32,366 nt of DNA from Bacteroidales bacterium (GCA_017940465.1 JAGAYN010000003.1:1-32366), one strand, 5' to 3'. Shown: positions 1 to 6,844, numbered from the stretch's first letter. A program made the numbers and translations. Notes: a model not told the origin generated them from the letters alone.

Positions 1-249
1 CGCCCGGCTGCCGCGGCCGAGGTGCCGGAGGCTATGGCCGAAGCCATAGCGACTCCCGCGCCAGACACGCTTCCCGACGCACGTCCCGAGCCCCTCCTCC
101 TGGCCAGCGAGGCGTCCGAGCCCGACGCCGTCCAGCCCGCCTCTCCGTCGCCTGCCGCCAGCGAGCCCCGCGTCATCGTGGGCCTGGTGGTCGACGGTGC
201 GCGCCTGGCCGTCAACCCGTGGCACGAGCTCCTCGCCCTCAACGATTAG
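1..249 (+). CDS. 3' end of an unidentified protein with an Ala/Pro/Glu-rich region
   Basis: The frame is open from the first base of the window and stops at TAG 247-249, so only the C-terminal 82 residues are visible. Roughly the first 55 are low-complexity Ala/Pro/Glu/Ser. The last ~25 (VIVGLVVDGARLAVNPWHEL) look folded. The GTG at 22 lies inside low-complexity sequence and is unlikely to be the real start. The next gene begins about 30 bases after the stop, so the two are probably co-transcribed. I do not recognise the family. A disordered linker joined to a short terminal segment would fit an envelope or regulatory protein encoded with the following outer-membrane gene, but that is inference. 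Confidence 0.55.
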   Translation, partial: RPAAAAEVPEAMAEAIATPAPDTLPDARPEPLLLASEASEPDAVQPASPSPAASEPRVIVGLVVDGARLAVNPWHELLALND

Positions 250-279
250 ACATTGCAACCCCAAAAACACCATACGCCT

Positions 280-1605
280 ATGAAACGTAACCCCAAACCC
301 CTCCTGGCCGCCCTGCTGCTGATGGGCATGCTCTTCGGCCTCGGCCTGGCCACCCAGGCGCAGCAGTTGCCCATCGCCATCCGGCAGGACCTCGGCGCGC
401 CCGTCGGCACCGTCAAGGTGGCGGGCCTCCACGACGTCTCCGTCGTGCTGGACACGGCCGACTACCTCCAGGTCGTCGTCCTCGGCACCGCCGATCAGGT
501 CGACTCCCTGCGCCGCCCGCTCGAGAACATGAAGTTCTCCGGCGGCACCCTCACCATCCCGGCCGACTTCCCCTACGTGAACGGCATTAACGTCCACACC
601 ACCGCCCGCCGCCTGCACCTGGAGGTGCGCGACGACAGCCAGCTCTGGCTCCTCGGTGCCGACGGGCGTGCCGACGACACGCTGCGCCTGGAGTTCCTCC
701 GGATCGACGCCGACGACCACGCCATCGTCCAGTCGCCCCGCGTCGTCGTGGCCGACCAGGCTGTGCTGCGGGGCGATGGATTTGCCACCCTGCGCTATCG
801 TCTGGTGGATAGTCCCGACCTCACCTACAAGATACACGCCGAGAGCCGCCTGCAGCAGCTGGGCGCCACCGAAGTGGACGAGCCGTTCCACTTCTTCAAT
901 CCCTTCCGCAATCGCAGGGTGATCTATAGTATTTCCATTGGCCTGGGCGGCTGGTCGGAGGCTCCCTTCGGCGGCATGTCGGCTCCCATGGGCGACTACT
1001 CCATGAACTCCACCCTGGGCTTCTACGATGTGCGCATCGGTTGGAACTTCCTGCGTCGGCGCCACTGGGACTTCGGCGTGGGCATTGCCATCACCAATGT
1101 TGCCTACAGTTTCCCCCGCCTGATGGGCGTCAGCACCGACGAGGCCACCGGCCTCTCGCACTTCGGCCCCGTCGGCGAGCCCAGTGAGTACCTTAAGCCC
1201 CGCTACGACGGACAGGGGCGCGTATGGAACAGCCGCCTGCGGAGCGGGGTGTACTCGCTTCCCCTCCGCGTGGAATGGCACCGCCGCCTCGACTACCGCG
1301 GCCTGCGCCTCGCCGCCGAGCTGCGCCCAGGCATCGACGTCTCATGGTATATGCGCAGCCAGTGCACCTGGACCTCCGGCACCGAGGCCGAGGCCGGCCG
1401 AACCGACTTGCTGACCGACACCCTCTCCTGCGCTTTCAACCGCCTGCGCTGCGACCTGCGCTTCGACATCGGGTGGGGACACTTCTCCTTCTACGTCCAG
1501 GGCGCCCTCACTCCCCTCTTCCGCACCGCCCGCAAGGACGACGACACCCCCCGCTTCGACACTCACGTCTACCCCCTCTCCGTGGGATTCAGTTTCAATT
1601 ATTAA
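280..1605 (+). CDS. Secreted protein: GIN-like N-terminal region plus outer-membrane beta-barrel
   Basis: This encodes 441 residues from ATG 280. The frame extends upstream to a TTG at 253, but MKRNPKPLLAALLLMGMLFG is a clear signal-peptide start, with cleavage probably after ATQA. Residues ~25-180 are strand-rich with repeated short hydrophobic/Asp stretches and loosely resemble the GIN/DUF2807 'auto-transporter adhesin head' beta-helix. From ~residue 205 (IYSISIGLGGWSEAP onward) alternating aromatic strands look like an outer-membrane barrel, ending in FSFNY with a terminal aromatic residue typical of barrels. It lies 21 bases before a second barrel-like gene, and both precede one terminator, suggesting an operon. 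The exact function is unknown. The GIN comparison is tentative; the secreted barrel reading is firmer. Confidence 0.7.
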   Translation: MKRNPKPLLAALLLMGMLFGLGLATQAQQLPIAIRQDLGAPVGTVKVAGLHDVSVVLDTADYLQVVVLGTADQVDSLRRPLENMKFSGGTLTIPADFPYVNGINVHTTARRLHLEVRDDSQLWLLGADGRADDTLRLEFLRIDADDHAIVQSPRVVVADQAVLRGDGFATLRYRLVDSPDLTYKIHAESRLQQLGATEVDEPFHFFNPFRNRRVIYSISIGLGGWSEAPFGGMSAPMGDYSMNSTLGFYDVRIGWNFLRRRHWDFGVGIAITNVAYSFPRLMGVSTDEATGLSHFGPVGEPSEYLKPRYDGQGRVWNSRLRSGVYSLPLRVEWHRRLDYRGLRLAAELRPGIDVSWYMRSQCTWTSGTEAEAGRTDLLTDTLSCAFNRLRCDLRFDIGWGHFSFYVQGALTPLFRTARKDDDTPRFDTHVYPLSVGFSFNY

Positions 1606-1626
1606 ACGCAATAGGAGACCCTCACT

Positions 1627-2262
1627 ATGAAGAAGATAATGATTATATGCGCAGGTGTCCTGCTTCTTAATTTTCAATTTTCAATTTCTAGCCCCCTCCG
1701 TGCGCAGGGGTTCGACTGGCACCGCTTCACCGTCAGCATCGACTACTCGACCCAGTCGCCCTCATTAGAGTCTCTGTCGCTGCTGCAGGGAGGCTCCGGT
1801 ATTTTCGCCGGCCATCCGTACCGCTCGATTGGTCTCGGTGTGGGCTATCGCCTGTGGGGACATCTGGAGGCTGGCCTTTATGCCAACTACATGGGCGCCA
1901 GCGCTACCAGTGGCACCGGCAGCCGCGACCTCGGAGGCCGTCAGTCGCTGCAGACGCTCTACCGCGAGGACAGTCCGGCCTTCGGCTGGGGTGCCACGGT
2001 ACAGCTGCACCTCGTGCCCTACAAGTACCTCCACGAGATAGGCATCGACATATCAGCCCGCCTGGGATTCGAGTTTTCAGGCATCGAGGCCGACAACTTC
2101 TGGTTTGGCATGGGATTCAGCTACTGGATTTCCAAGCATGTGTCACTGGTCTGGGGCGGCGATTTCGGCAGTTTCCGCTACAGCCGCATGGAGAATGCCC
2201 TTAATGGCAGCAGCATCAGGTTGGGCGCCCGCCTCACCATGGGTGTGCAGATAGGATTGTAA
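1627..2262 (+). CDS. Small outer-membrane beta-barrel protein (hypothetical)
   Basis: This encodes 211 residues beginning MKKIMIICAGVLLL, a signal peptide probably cleaved after LRAQ near residue 27. The mature part is a series of amphipathic strands with Gly/aromatic turns (GLGVGYRLWGHLEAGLYANY; WFGMGFSYWI), ending in a strand with terminal Leu (LTMGVQIGL), as expected for an 8-10-strand barrel. The C-terminal end of the signal peptide is encoded by an AT-rich heptamer repeat (see the repeat at 1669). It follows the preceding barrel gene by 21 bases and is followed by a factor-independent terminator, so it ends that operon. No specific family is recognised. Confidence 0.7.
   Translation: MKKIMIICAGVLLLNFQFSISSPLRAQGFDWHRFTVSIDYSTQSPSLESLSLLQGGSGIFAGHPYRSIGLGVGYRLWGHLEAGLYANYMGASATSGTGSRDLGGRQSLQTLYREDSPAFGWGATVQLHLVPYKYLHEIGIDISARLGFEFSGIEADNFWFGMGFSYWISKHVSLVWGGDFGSFRYSRMENALNGSSIRLGARLTMGVQIGL
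1669..1688 (+). repeat. AATTTTC heptamer repeat inside a signal-peptide coding region
   Basis: Two exact AATTTTC units (1669-1675, 1676-1682) are followed by a partial AATTTC. They sit in the codons for NFQFSIS near the end of the signal peptide of the small barrel gene. The stretch is AT-only apart from one C per unit, in an otherwise GC-rich gene. From memory, tandem AATTTTC-type heptamers are common between genes in Bacteroidales; here the unit is translated. Confidence 0.6.
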
Positions 2263-2282
2263 CCCACTGTGTTATAACGCGA

Positions 2283-2314
2283 AGCGACATATATTTCTGT
2301 ATGTCGCTTTTTTT
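2283..2314 (+). terminator. Rho-independent terminator of the barrel-protein operon
   Basis: A perfect 9-bp stem AGCGACATA (2283-2291) / TATGTCGCT (2300-2308) with an 8-base loop is followed by a T run to 2314. It lies 20 bases after the stop at 2262. The next promoter -7 box begins only four bases after the T run. Confidence 0.85.
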
Positions 2315-2317
2315 GTG

Positions 2318-2325
2318 TACTTTTG
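2318..2325 (+). promoter_or_regulatory. Promoter -7 box of the queCDEF operon
   Basis: TACTTTTG matches the Bacteroidota housekeeping -7 element TAnnTTTG and continues as GCA, as at other promoters in this window. The -33 element is poor: TTTC at 2294-2297, spacing 20, lies within the preceding terminator hairpin. A start near 2332 gives a ~55-base leader that contains little besides the pseudoknot at 2348-2382. Confidence 0.65.
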
Positions 2326-2347
2326 CAGCGCGAATTTGACCGTTCAC

Positions 2348-2382
2348 AGGGGTAGCTTGCACACCCCCTTTAACAAAACAAG
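2348..2382 (+). promoter_or_regulatory. Candidate preQ1 class I riboswitch in the queC leader
   Basis: The leader forms a compact H-type pseudoknot. P1 pairs AGGGG (2348-2352) with CCCCT (2365-2369). The hairpin loop contains CTTG (2356-2359), which pairs perfectly with CAAG (2379-2382) in the tail to form P2. Between P1 and P2 lies the A-rich strand TTAACAAAA (2370-2378). Known preQ1-I aptamers are ~34 nt with a 5-bp P1, a loop ending in ACACC-like sequence and an A-rich tail. The tail here (TTAACAAAACAAG) matches, as I recall it, that of the Thermoanaerobacter tengcongensis aptamer. The tail ends five bases before the queC ATG, so ligand binding would probably mask the translation start. 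The operon makes preQ0 and preQ1, so feedback control is expected. Structure and context are seen; ligand and class are inferred. Confidence 0.78.
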
Positions 2383-2387
2383 ACCAC

Positions 2388-3047
2388 ATGTCAGACAAGG
2401 ACTCTCTCCTCATCTATTCCGGTGGGCTCGACAGCACCACCCTCCTCTACGAGGAGCGGGGGCGTATCGCCCTGGCCCTCACCTTCGGCTACGGCAACAA
2501 CCACGCCGCTCGCGAGCAGGCCTGCGCCCGCTACCACTGCCAGCGCCTTGGCATCGGGCACCTGGTGATCGACCTCGGCTTCATGGGGCGCCACTTCGCC
2601 TCGTCGCTCACCGCCGGCGCCGACGCCATCCCCGACGGCAGCTACGCCGAGGACAACATGCGTTCCACCGTCGTCCCCTTCCGCAACGGCATCATGCTCA
2701 GCGTGGCCTGCGGCCTGGCCGAGAGCAGGGGGCTGAAGCGGGTGCTCATGGCCAACCACGGGGGCGACCACGCCCTCTATCCCGACTGCACGCCGCAGTT
2801 CGTCAGCGCCATGGACGCCGCCATGCAGGCCGGCACCTACGAGGGCGTGCGCCTCTGTGCCCCCTACACCCACCTCTCCAAGGCCGACCTCCTGCGCCGC
2901 GGCGCAGCCCTGGGGATTGACTACGCCCACACCTACTCCTGCTATCGCGGCGGCGAGCACCACTGCGGCCGCTGCGGCACCTGCACCGAGCGTCGCCAGG
3001 CCTTTCGCGAGGCCGGCGTCGCCGACCCGACACAATATGAAATCTGA
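2388..3047 (+). CDS. queC: 7-cyano-7-deazaguanine synthase QueC
   Basis: QueC converts 7-carboxy-7-deazaguanine (CDG) to preQ0 using ATP and ammonia in the cytoplasm. The 219 residues match the family's usual length. The N-terminal PP-loop nucleotide-binding motif SGGLDST is at residues 11-17, VPFRN at 96-100, and the C-terminal zinc site is C185, C193, C196, C199 (SCYRGGEHHCGRCGTC). It starts at ATG 2388, right after the candidate preQ1 riboswitch tail and without a Shine-Dalgarno sequence, as is usual in Bacteroidota. It is the first gene of a four-gene operon with queD (6-base gap), queE and queF, together covering the route from the QueD product to preQ1. GTP cyclohydrolase (folE) is not in the operon and must be supplied elsewhere. 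Confidence 0.96.
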   Translation: MSDKDSLLIYSGGLDSTTLLYEERGRIALALTFGYGNNHAAREQACARYHCQRLGIGHLVIDLGFMGRHFASSLTAGADAIPDGSYAEDNMRSTVVPFRNGIMLSVACGLAESRGLKRVLMANHGGDHALYPDCTPQFVSAMDAAMQAGTYEGVRLCAPYTHLSKADLLRRGAALGIDYAHTYSCYRGGEHHCGRCGTCTERRQAFREAGVADPTQYEI

Positions 3048-3053
3048 CGCGAT

Positions 3054-3389
3054 ATGTACTACGTAAAAAAAACTTTCGAGGTGGCCGGTGCCCACCGCCT
3101 GGAGCTCGACTACCCCAGCAAGTGCACCCAGCTGCACGGCCACAACTGGCTCATCACCATCTACTGCCGCGCCCGCGAGCTGAACGGGAACGGCATGGTG
3201 GTCGACTTCTCCGACATCAAGCGTCGCGTGGCCGATCGGCTGGACCACCAGATAGTCAATGATATCCTGGGCTGCAACCCCACGGCCGAGAACATGGCCC
3301 GCTGGTGCTGCGAGCAGGTGCCTAACTGCTACCGCGTCGACGTGCAGGAGACCACCGGCAACGTGGCTACCTACGAACTCGACGACTGA
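3054..3389 (+). CDS. queD: 6-carboxy-5,6,7,8-tetrahydropterin synthase QueD
   Basis: QueD converts 7,8-dihydroneopterin triphosphate to 6-carboxytetrahydropterin, the first committed step to queuosine. The 111-residue PTPS-fold protein has zinc ligands H14, H28 and H30 (AGAHRL, QLHGHNW), catalytic Cys24 in KCTQLHGH, an Asp-His pair at 64-65 (LDHQIVND) and a pterin-binding Glu at ~99 (VQETTGN). The KCTQLHGH spacing favours QueD over the eukaryote-like PTPS. It sits between queC and queE, and its stop TGA overlaps the queE ATG by one base, indicating translational coupling. It is slightly shorter than E. coli QueD, with a compact loop between the two halves of the fold. Confidence 0.95.
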   Translation: MYYVKKTFEVAGAHRLELDYPSKCTQLHGHNWLITIYCRARELNGNGMVVDFSDIKRRVADRLDHQIVNDILGCNPTAENMARWCCEQVPNCYRVDVQETTGNVATYELDD

Positions 3390-3988
3390 TGCTTGTCAAC
3401 GAGATATTCCTCTCGCTCCAGGGCGAGGGCTACCACAGCGGCACCCCGGCCGTCTTCGTCCGCTTCAGCGGCTGCAACCTGCATTGCCCCTTCTGCGACA
3501 CGCGGCATGCCTCCGGCACCGAGATGACGGAGGAGGAAATAGCGGATGCCGTCAAACGCCTCATTCCTCACGCCTCGTTCCCCATACCCCTGCTGGTGTT
3601 CACCGGTGGCGAGCCCGCCCTGCAGCTCACCCCCTCACTTGTGGCCAGCGCCAAGGCCGCAGGCTTCACCGTCTGCGTCGAGACCAACGGCACCCTGCCC
3701 CTGCCGCCCAATGTCGACTGGGTAACCCTCTCGCCCAAGGGCCTCTGGCTGGGAGCGGAGGCCGAGCCCGTGCTGCGCCGTGCCGACGATCTTAAGGTGC
3801 TCTTCGATGGCGGGCACGACCCCGAGGCCTATGCCCACATCGAGGCCACGCACCGTTTCCTGCAACCCATGGACACCGGCGAGTCCGCCCGCAACGCAGC
3901 CCTCATGCGCCAGGCTGCCGACTACTGCCTCGCCCATCCCCATTGGCGCCTCTCGCTGCAGATACACAAGATAATTGATATCAGGTAA
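3389..3988 (+). CDS. queE: 7-carboxy-7-deazaguanine synthase QueE (radical SAM)
   Basis: QueE uses S-adenosylmethionine, a [4Fe-4S] cluster and Mg2+ to contract 6-carboxytetrahydropterin to 7-carboxy-7-deazaguanine. In these 199 residues the cluster cysteines are C29, C33 and C36 in CNLHCPFC, the canonical CxxxCxxC. LQGEG (10-14) is the QueE N-terminal signature and FTGGEP (71-76) is the SAM-binding GGE motif. ETNGTLPLP and the late LQIHK motif also fit the family. The start ATG overlaps the queD stop by one base; the stop at 3986-3988 is one base before the queF ATG. This tight packing implies one transcript and coupled translation. Confidence 0.95.
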   Translation: MLVNEIFLSLQGEGYHSGTPAVFVRFSGCNLHCPFCDTRHASGTEMTEEEIADAVKRLIPHASFPIPLLVFTGGEPALQLTPSLVASAKAAGFTVCVETNGTLPLPPNVDWVTLSPKGLWLGAEAEPVLRRADDLKVLFDGGHDPEAYAHIEATHRFLQPMDTGESARNAALMRQAADYCLAHPHWRLSLQIHKIIDIR

Positions 3989-3989
3989 T

Positions 3990-4448
3990 ATGGACCGCAC
4001 GCAAGACAACCTGCAATCCCTCGGCCGCAAGGCCGACATCCCCGCCACCTACGCCCCCGAGGTGCTCGAGGCCTTCGTGAACCGGCATCCCGAGCGCGAC
4101 TACTGGGTGCAGTTCAACTGCCCCGAGTTCACCTCGCTCTGCCCCATCACCGGCCAGCCCGACTTCGCCGAGATAAAGATAATGTATATCCCCGACCTCC
4201 GCATGGTGGAGAGCAAGAGCCTCAAGCTCTACCTCTTCTCCTTCCGCAACCACGGCGACTTCCACGAGGACTGTGTCAATGTCATTATGGAGGACCTCAT
4301 CAGGCTGATGGACCCTCGCTACATCGAGGTGCTGGGCCTCTTCGTCCCCCGTGGCGGCATCAGCATCCACCCCTACGCCAACTACGGCCGTCCGGGCACA
4401 CGCTACGAGCAGCTGGCCGCCGACCGCATGGCGCGCCATGCGCTGTAG
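3990..4448 (+). CDS. queF: NADPH-dependent 7-cyano-7-deazaguanine reductase QueF
   Basis: QueF reduces the nitrile of preQ0 to the aminomethyl group of preQ1, the only known biological nitrile reduction of this kind. It is the short, unimodular (B. subtilis-like) form at 152 residues. Cys51 in [13 protein letters not shown] is the thioimide-forming nucleophile and Asp58 the general acid. ESKSLKLY (74-81) is the QueF NADPH-binding motif, and HEDC (92-95) follows. I start at ATG 3990, one base after the queE stop; the longer frame from TTG 3975 would overlap queE and adds nothing conserved. As the last gene of the operon it makes preQ1, the likely ligand of the leader riboswitch, closing a feedback loop. 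Confidence 0.95.
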   Translation: MDRTQDNLQSLGRKADIPATYAPEVLEAFVNRHPERDYWVQFNCPEFTSLCPITGQPDFAEIKIMYIPDLRMVESKSLKLYLFSFRNHGDFHEDCVNVIMEDLIRLMDPRYIEVLGLFVPRGGISIHPYANYGRPGTRYEQLAADRMARHAL

Positions 4449-4472
4449 TCCCCTCGGTTGTGGGGAACTGAA

Positions 4473-4498
4473 AAGCCGTGGGCTTTTGCCCACGGCTT
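4473..4498. terminator. Terminator hairpin between convergent queF and the 57-residue gene
   Basis: A perfect 11-bp stem AAGCCGTGGGC (4473-4483) / GCCCACGGCTT (4488-4498) has a TTTT loop. It is preceded by A4 (4471-4474), so it presents a short T run on the minus strand, while the plus-side T run is weak (TTGGTATTTG). It therefore probably serves both converging transcripts, and the minus one better. A smaller TCCCC/GGGGA hairpin (4449-4466) follows the queF stop. Confidence 0.75.
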
Positions 4499-4543
4499 GG
4501 TATTTGTGCATTGCGCGCGGTGGCGCACTTGCCTGAAAGGGGG

Positions 4544-4717
4544 TTAGTTTCCCCAGAAACTGTTGGAACCGCGTCCCATGCCGTCCTGCCAGCCGAATTC
4601 TTCGGTCTGGCCGTTGTCGCTGTTGTTGCCGTTGAGCACGTGCATGTTGCTCTGGACAAAGCCCTGTTCGGTGCGGAAGTTCACGACGGTGAGTGCGGGG
4701 GCTGTATATGTCTTCAT
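4544..4717 (-). CDS. 57-residue peptide downstream of the fimbrillin-like lipoprotein
   Basis: ATG at 4717-4715 gives MKTYTAPALTVVNFRTEQGF followed by a Gly/Asn/Asp-rich tail ending GSNSFWGN. The frame stays open further upstream, but that part only reads the neighbouring lipoprotein gene out of frame, so the internal ATG is chosen. It has no signal peptide or transmembrane segment. Short proteins starting MKxYxxPxLxVVxF are, from memory, frequent beside surface-protein loci in gut Bacteroidales and have no assigned function. It begins 25 bases after the lipoprotein stop on the same strand and is probably co-transcribed, ending at the shared terminator. It is a real gene candidate of unknown function. 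Confidence 0.6.
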   Translation of the reverse strand: MKTYTAPALTVVNFRTEQGFVQSNMHVLNGNNSDNGQTEEFGWQDGMGRGSNSFWGN

Positions 4718-4742
4718 GTTGTTGCTGTTTTTGGTGTTATTA

Positions 4743-6577
4743 TTAGTGGTTTTGGGTGGGGCTGACGGTGGTGCCTGACTTCTTGAATTCGATGTCGGCC
4801 GTGTTTCCGGAGCAGGTCGTGTTAGTGCTGGTATTTCCTGACAGTGTGCCGAATTTGGTGGTTCCGACCCCGTCGCCGGTGATGTCGATGCCATCGCCTG
4901 CGGTTTGGCCGATGGTGCAGCCGCTAACACTGATGTTGCCACCGGAGATGCGGCCGATTAGGCCGCCCAGGTAGGCTGTGAAAGTCTTGTTTCCTGCTGC
5001 GTTGAGCGTGATTGTGGCAAGGCCGTCGCTGTAGGAGCTGTTGCTGATGGTGAGGCGCCGGTTGTTGATGTAGCCGACGAGTCCGCCATAGCAGACAGAG
5101 TAGGTACCGCTGGAGCCGCGTTTGCGGGTGATGCCGTCGGTAAAGGCGTTCTTGACGTGGCAGTTCTCGAGGGTCAGCTGAACGTTGTTCATGTAGCTGC
5201 AGAGGGCGCCGAAGTACATGTTGGCGTTTCTCGCGTTGTTTGCATCGGAGCTGTAGCTCTTGTCTATCTGGATGCCGTCGATGGTGAGGTCTTTCACCGT
5301 GGGTTGCTGGCTCTCGCTGTAGGTGTCGAAGTTGAAGTAGAACAGGCCGACGTAGTGGGTAAGGCTTACATCGGTTTTCGTGTAGTCGATGCGGCGGATG
5401 GTGATGTTCTTGAGGGTGTGGTTGCGGCCGTCGAAGGTGCCCTTGAAGTTCTGGATGGGCTCCACGGCGTCGCCCTCGAAGTTGATGTCGTCGGTGAGCA
5501 CGTAGGTGAGTTCCTCGGCCGGTTTCGTCATGTTCGTGCCGGCGATGGTCATCTGGTCCTTGATGGCCTTGACGATGAGTTCATAGCCCGCGGTCGAGCT
5601 GAAAAAGACCGTGTCATTGCGGGCGGTGAGTTCGGTGGCATGGGTGGGGAGGTCGGTGTTGGTCACGGTGATGGGCACATAGGCTATCTTGTTGCGTTCG
5701 AGCTTGCTGCCGGTCACCTGGCGCTGGCTGAAGGTGATTTCCTTGTGCTGTGTTCCACTCACGGAGGAGCGCACGTGGCCGTGCACGTGGATGGTGAACT
5801 GGTTGTCGTCGCCCACGGGCGGCACGGGGATGAGCACCTCTACGTCGTTGCCGCGGCTCATCTTGTACTCGCGGCCACGGTCGGCGAAGTGCATCGTGAT
5901 GACCGTGTCGCCGCTGCCGAGGTGGGCGTCGGTCTCCTTCAGTGCCTCCTCGGGGCCGAGGGAGAGGTCGAACTCGCGCTCGCCGGCAATGATGTGGTTG
6001 CACTTCACGCAGATGCGCTCCAGGTAGAAGTCGTTGCTCGTGTAGGCACCGCCGAATCCGGAGGCATCGATGTCGTTGGTGATGTGCACCAGCAGGGCGC
6101 CGGTGAGGTGCTTGAAGTTGAGGTTGCCGTTGCTCGAGCGGGCGGCCATGGGCAGGTGGATGTGCTGGTTGCCGCTGTAGATGTCGGTGCCGTCGGTGCG
6201 GTAGGAGTAGCTGCTGGGCAGGTTGATGGTTACGTGGTCGCCGTTGATGGCGTGGACAATCGAGTCGGGGTAGACCGCGTTGTAGTAGCTGGCTTCCGGC
6301 ACCTCCTGGTCGGCATCCACGTAGGCTTTGCCGTCGGCCACGGTGATGGTTACTTTCTCGCCGTTGATGTTGATTTCGTTGCCGTTGTCCCAGGTGGCGA
6401 TTGTGGGGTTCTGGCGGTCCACAATGACCTTCGCGCCGGAGGCCTGGTTGAAGTCTTCGGTGGTGATGTTGAAGCGGGCGTTGACGGGTTCGGGCAGGTC
6501 GGGATTACACGCGACGAGCGCTGCGGAGAAAATCAATGCAGATGCAAAGATTTTGCTGGGGGGGGTAATTTGCTCAT
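4743..6577 (-). CDS. Fimbrillin-like/GLUG-repeat surface lipoprotein, frame broken at an 8-G tract
   Basis: The main frame stops at 4743 and is open upstream to TAA 6588-6590, but holds no ATG. Its only start-like codon, TTG 6536, would begin inside the signal sequence. ATG 6577-6575 lies one frame off across eight Gs (6558-6565). With nine (or six) bases it reads MSKLPPPSKIFASALIFSAA then LVAC: a full lipoprotein signal with lipidated Cys24, giving 611 residues. As assembled, the ATG frame stops after 14 codons. After the lipobox, ~residues 30-310 resemble fimbrillin/Mfa-type domains. Residues ~375-610 carry a GLUG-like beta-helix: FKGTFDGRNHTLKNITI, then YGGLVGYI and LGGLIGRI repeats. It is likely a surface adhesin or matrix protein, phase-variable or miscounted at the tract. 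Confidence 0.8.
6558..6565 (+). repeat. Homopolymer run of eight G (C8 in the coding strand)
   Basis: It lies four codons after the ATG of the fimbrillin-like lipoprotein. Runs of 8 or more G/C in a start region are classic slipped-strand contingency tracts. With eight bases the gene is OFF; nine or six would put it in frame. Confidence 0.75.
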
Positions 6578-6631
6578 TTTCAAGTAATTATATTGTGTTT
6601 TTAGGTTTGTTTAACGAGCATTGCGATGCTG

Positions 6632-6639
6632 CAAAAGTA
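6632..6639 (-). promoter_or_regulatory. Promoter -7 box for the fimbrillin-like gene
   Basis: Read on the minus strand, TACTTTTG (6639 to 6632) followed by CA matches TAnnTTTGCA, identical to the queC box. It lies 55 bases upstream of ATG 6577. No clear TTTG is seen at the expected -33 spacing. The rest of the 6578-6841 gap holds the 11-bp repeat element and a 13-bp tandem duplication (AGCGAGGTGCGG-type, 6723-6748). Confidence 0.55.
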
Positions 6640-6777
6640 CAAGAAAAATCGCAAATGGGTGTCGGCGGGTCTGTTAAAATAGTGTTAAAAATTCGAGATA
6701 TGGGTAAATGATTGAAACACAGAGCGAGGTGCGGCAGCGAGGTGCGGAGGGTATCCCGATGCTCCATTTTAGTGGGT

Positions 6778-6844
6778 CATATCGGGTCAGAGTCGAAGTA
6801 AATACTTAGAGGATACCTATGGGATACCTATAGGGTCCCTGTCA
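6778..6844 (+). repeat. Interspersed 4 x 11-bp repeat element, copy A
   Basis: Units AATACTTAGAG (6801), GATACCTATGG (6812), GATACCTATAG (6823) and GGTCCCTGTCA (6834) are in exact 11-base register. The last ends on the last base of the helicase stop codon (complement of TCA 6842-6844). The left flank CATATCGG...AGTCGAAGTA is shared with copy B at 13651. It lies at the 3' end of the helicase gene. Confidence 0.8.

Noticed and set aside
5157-6587. Plus-strand open frame of 476 codons opposite the fimbrillin-like gene
   Set aside because: Val/Gly/Ala-rich nonsense translation mirroring the minus-strand gene, which has recognisable lipobox and GLUG-like repeats.
6723-6748. Two tandem 13-base copies of an AGCGAGGTGCGG-type sequence
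   Set aside because: A single short duplication with no other copies seen and no relation to a gene feature; noted only.
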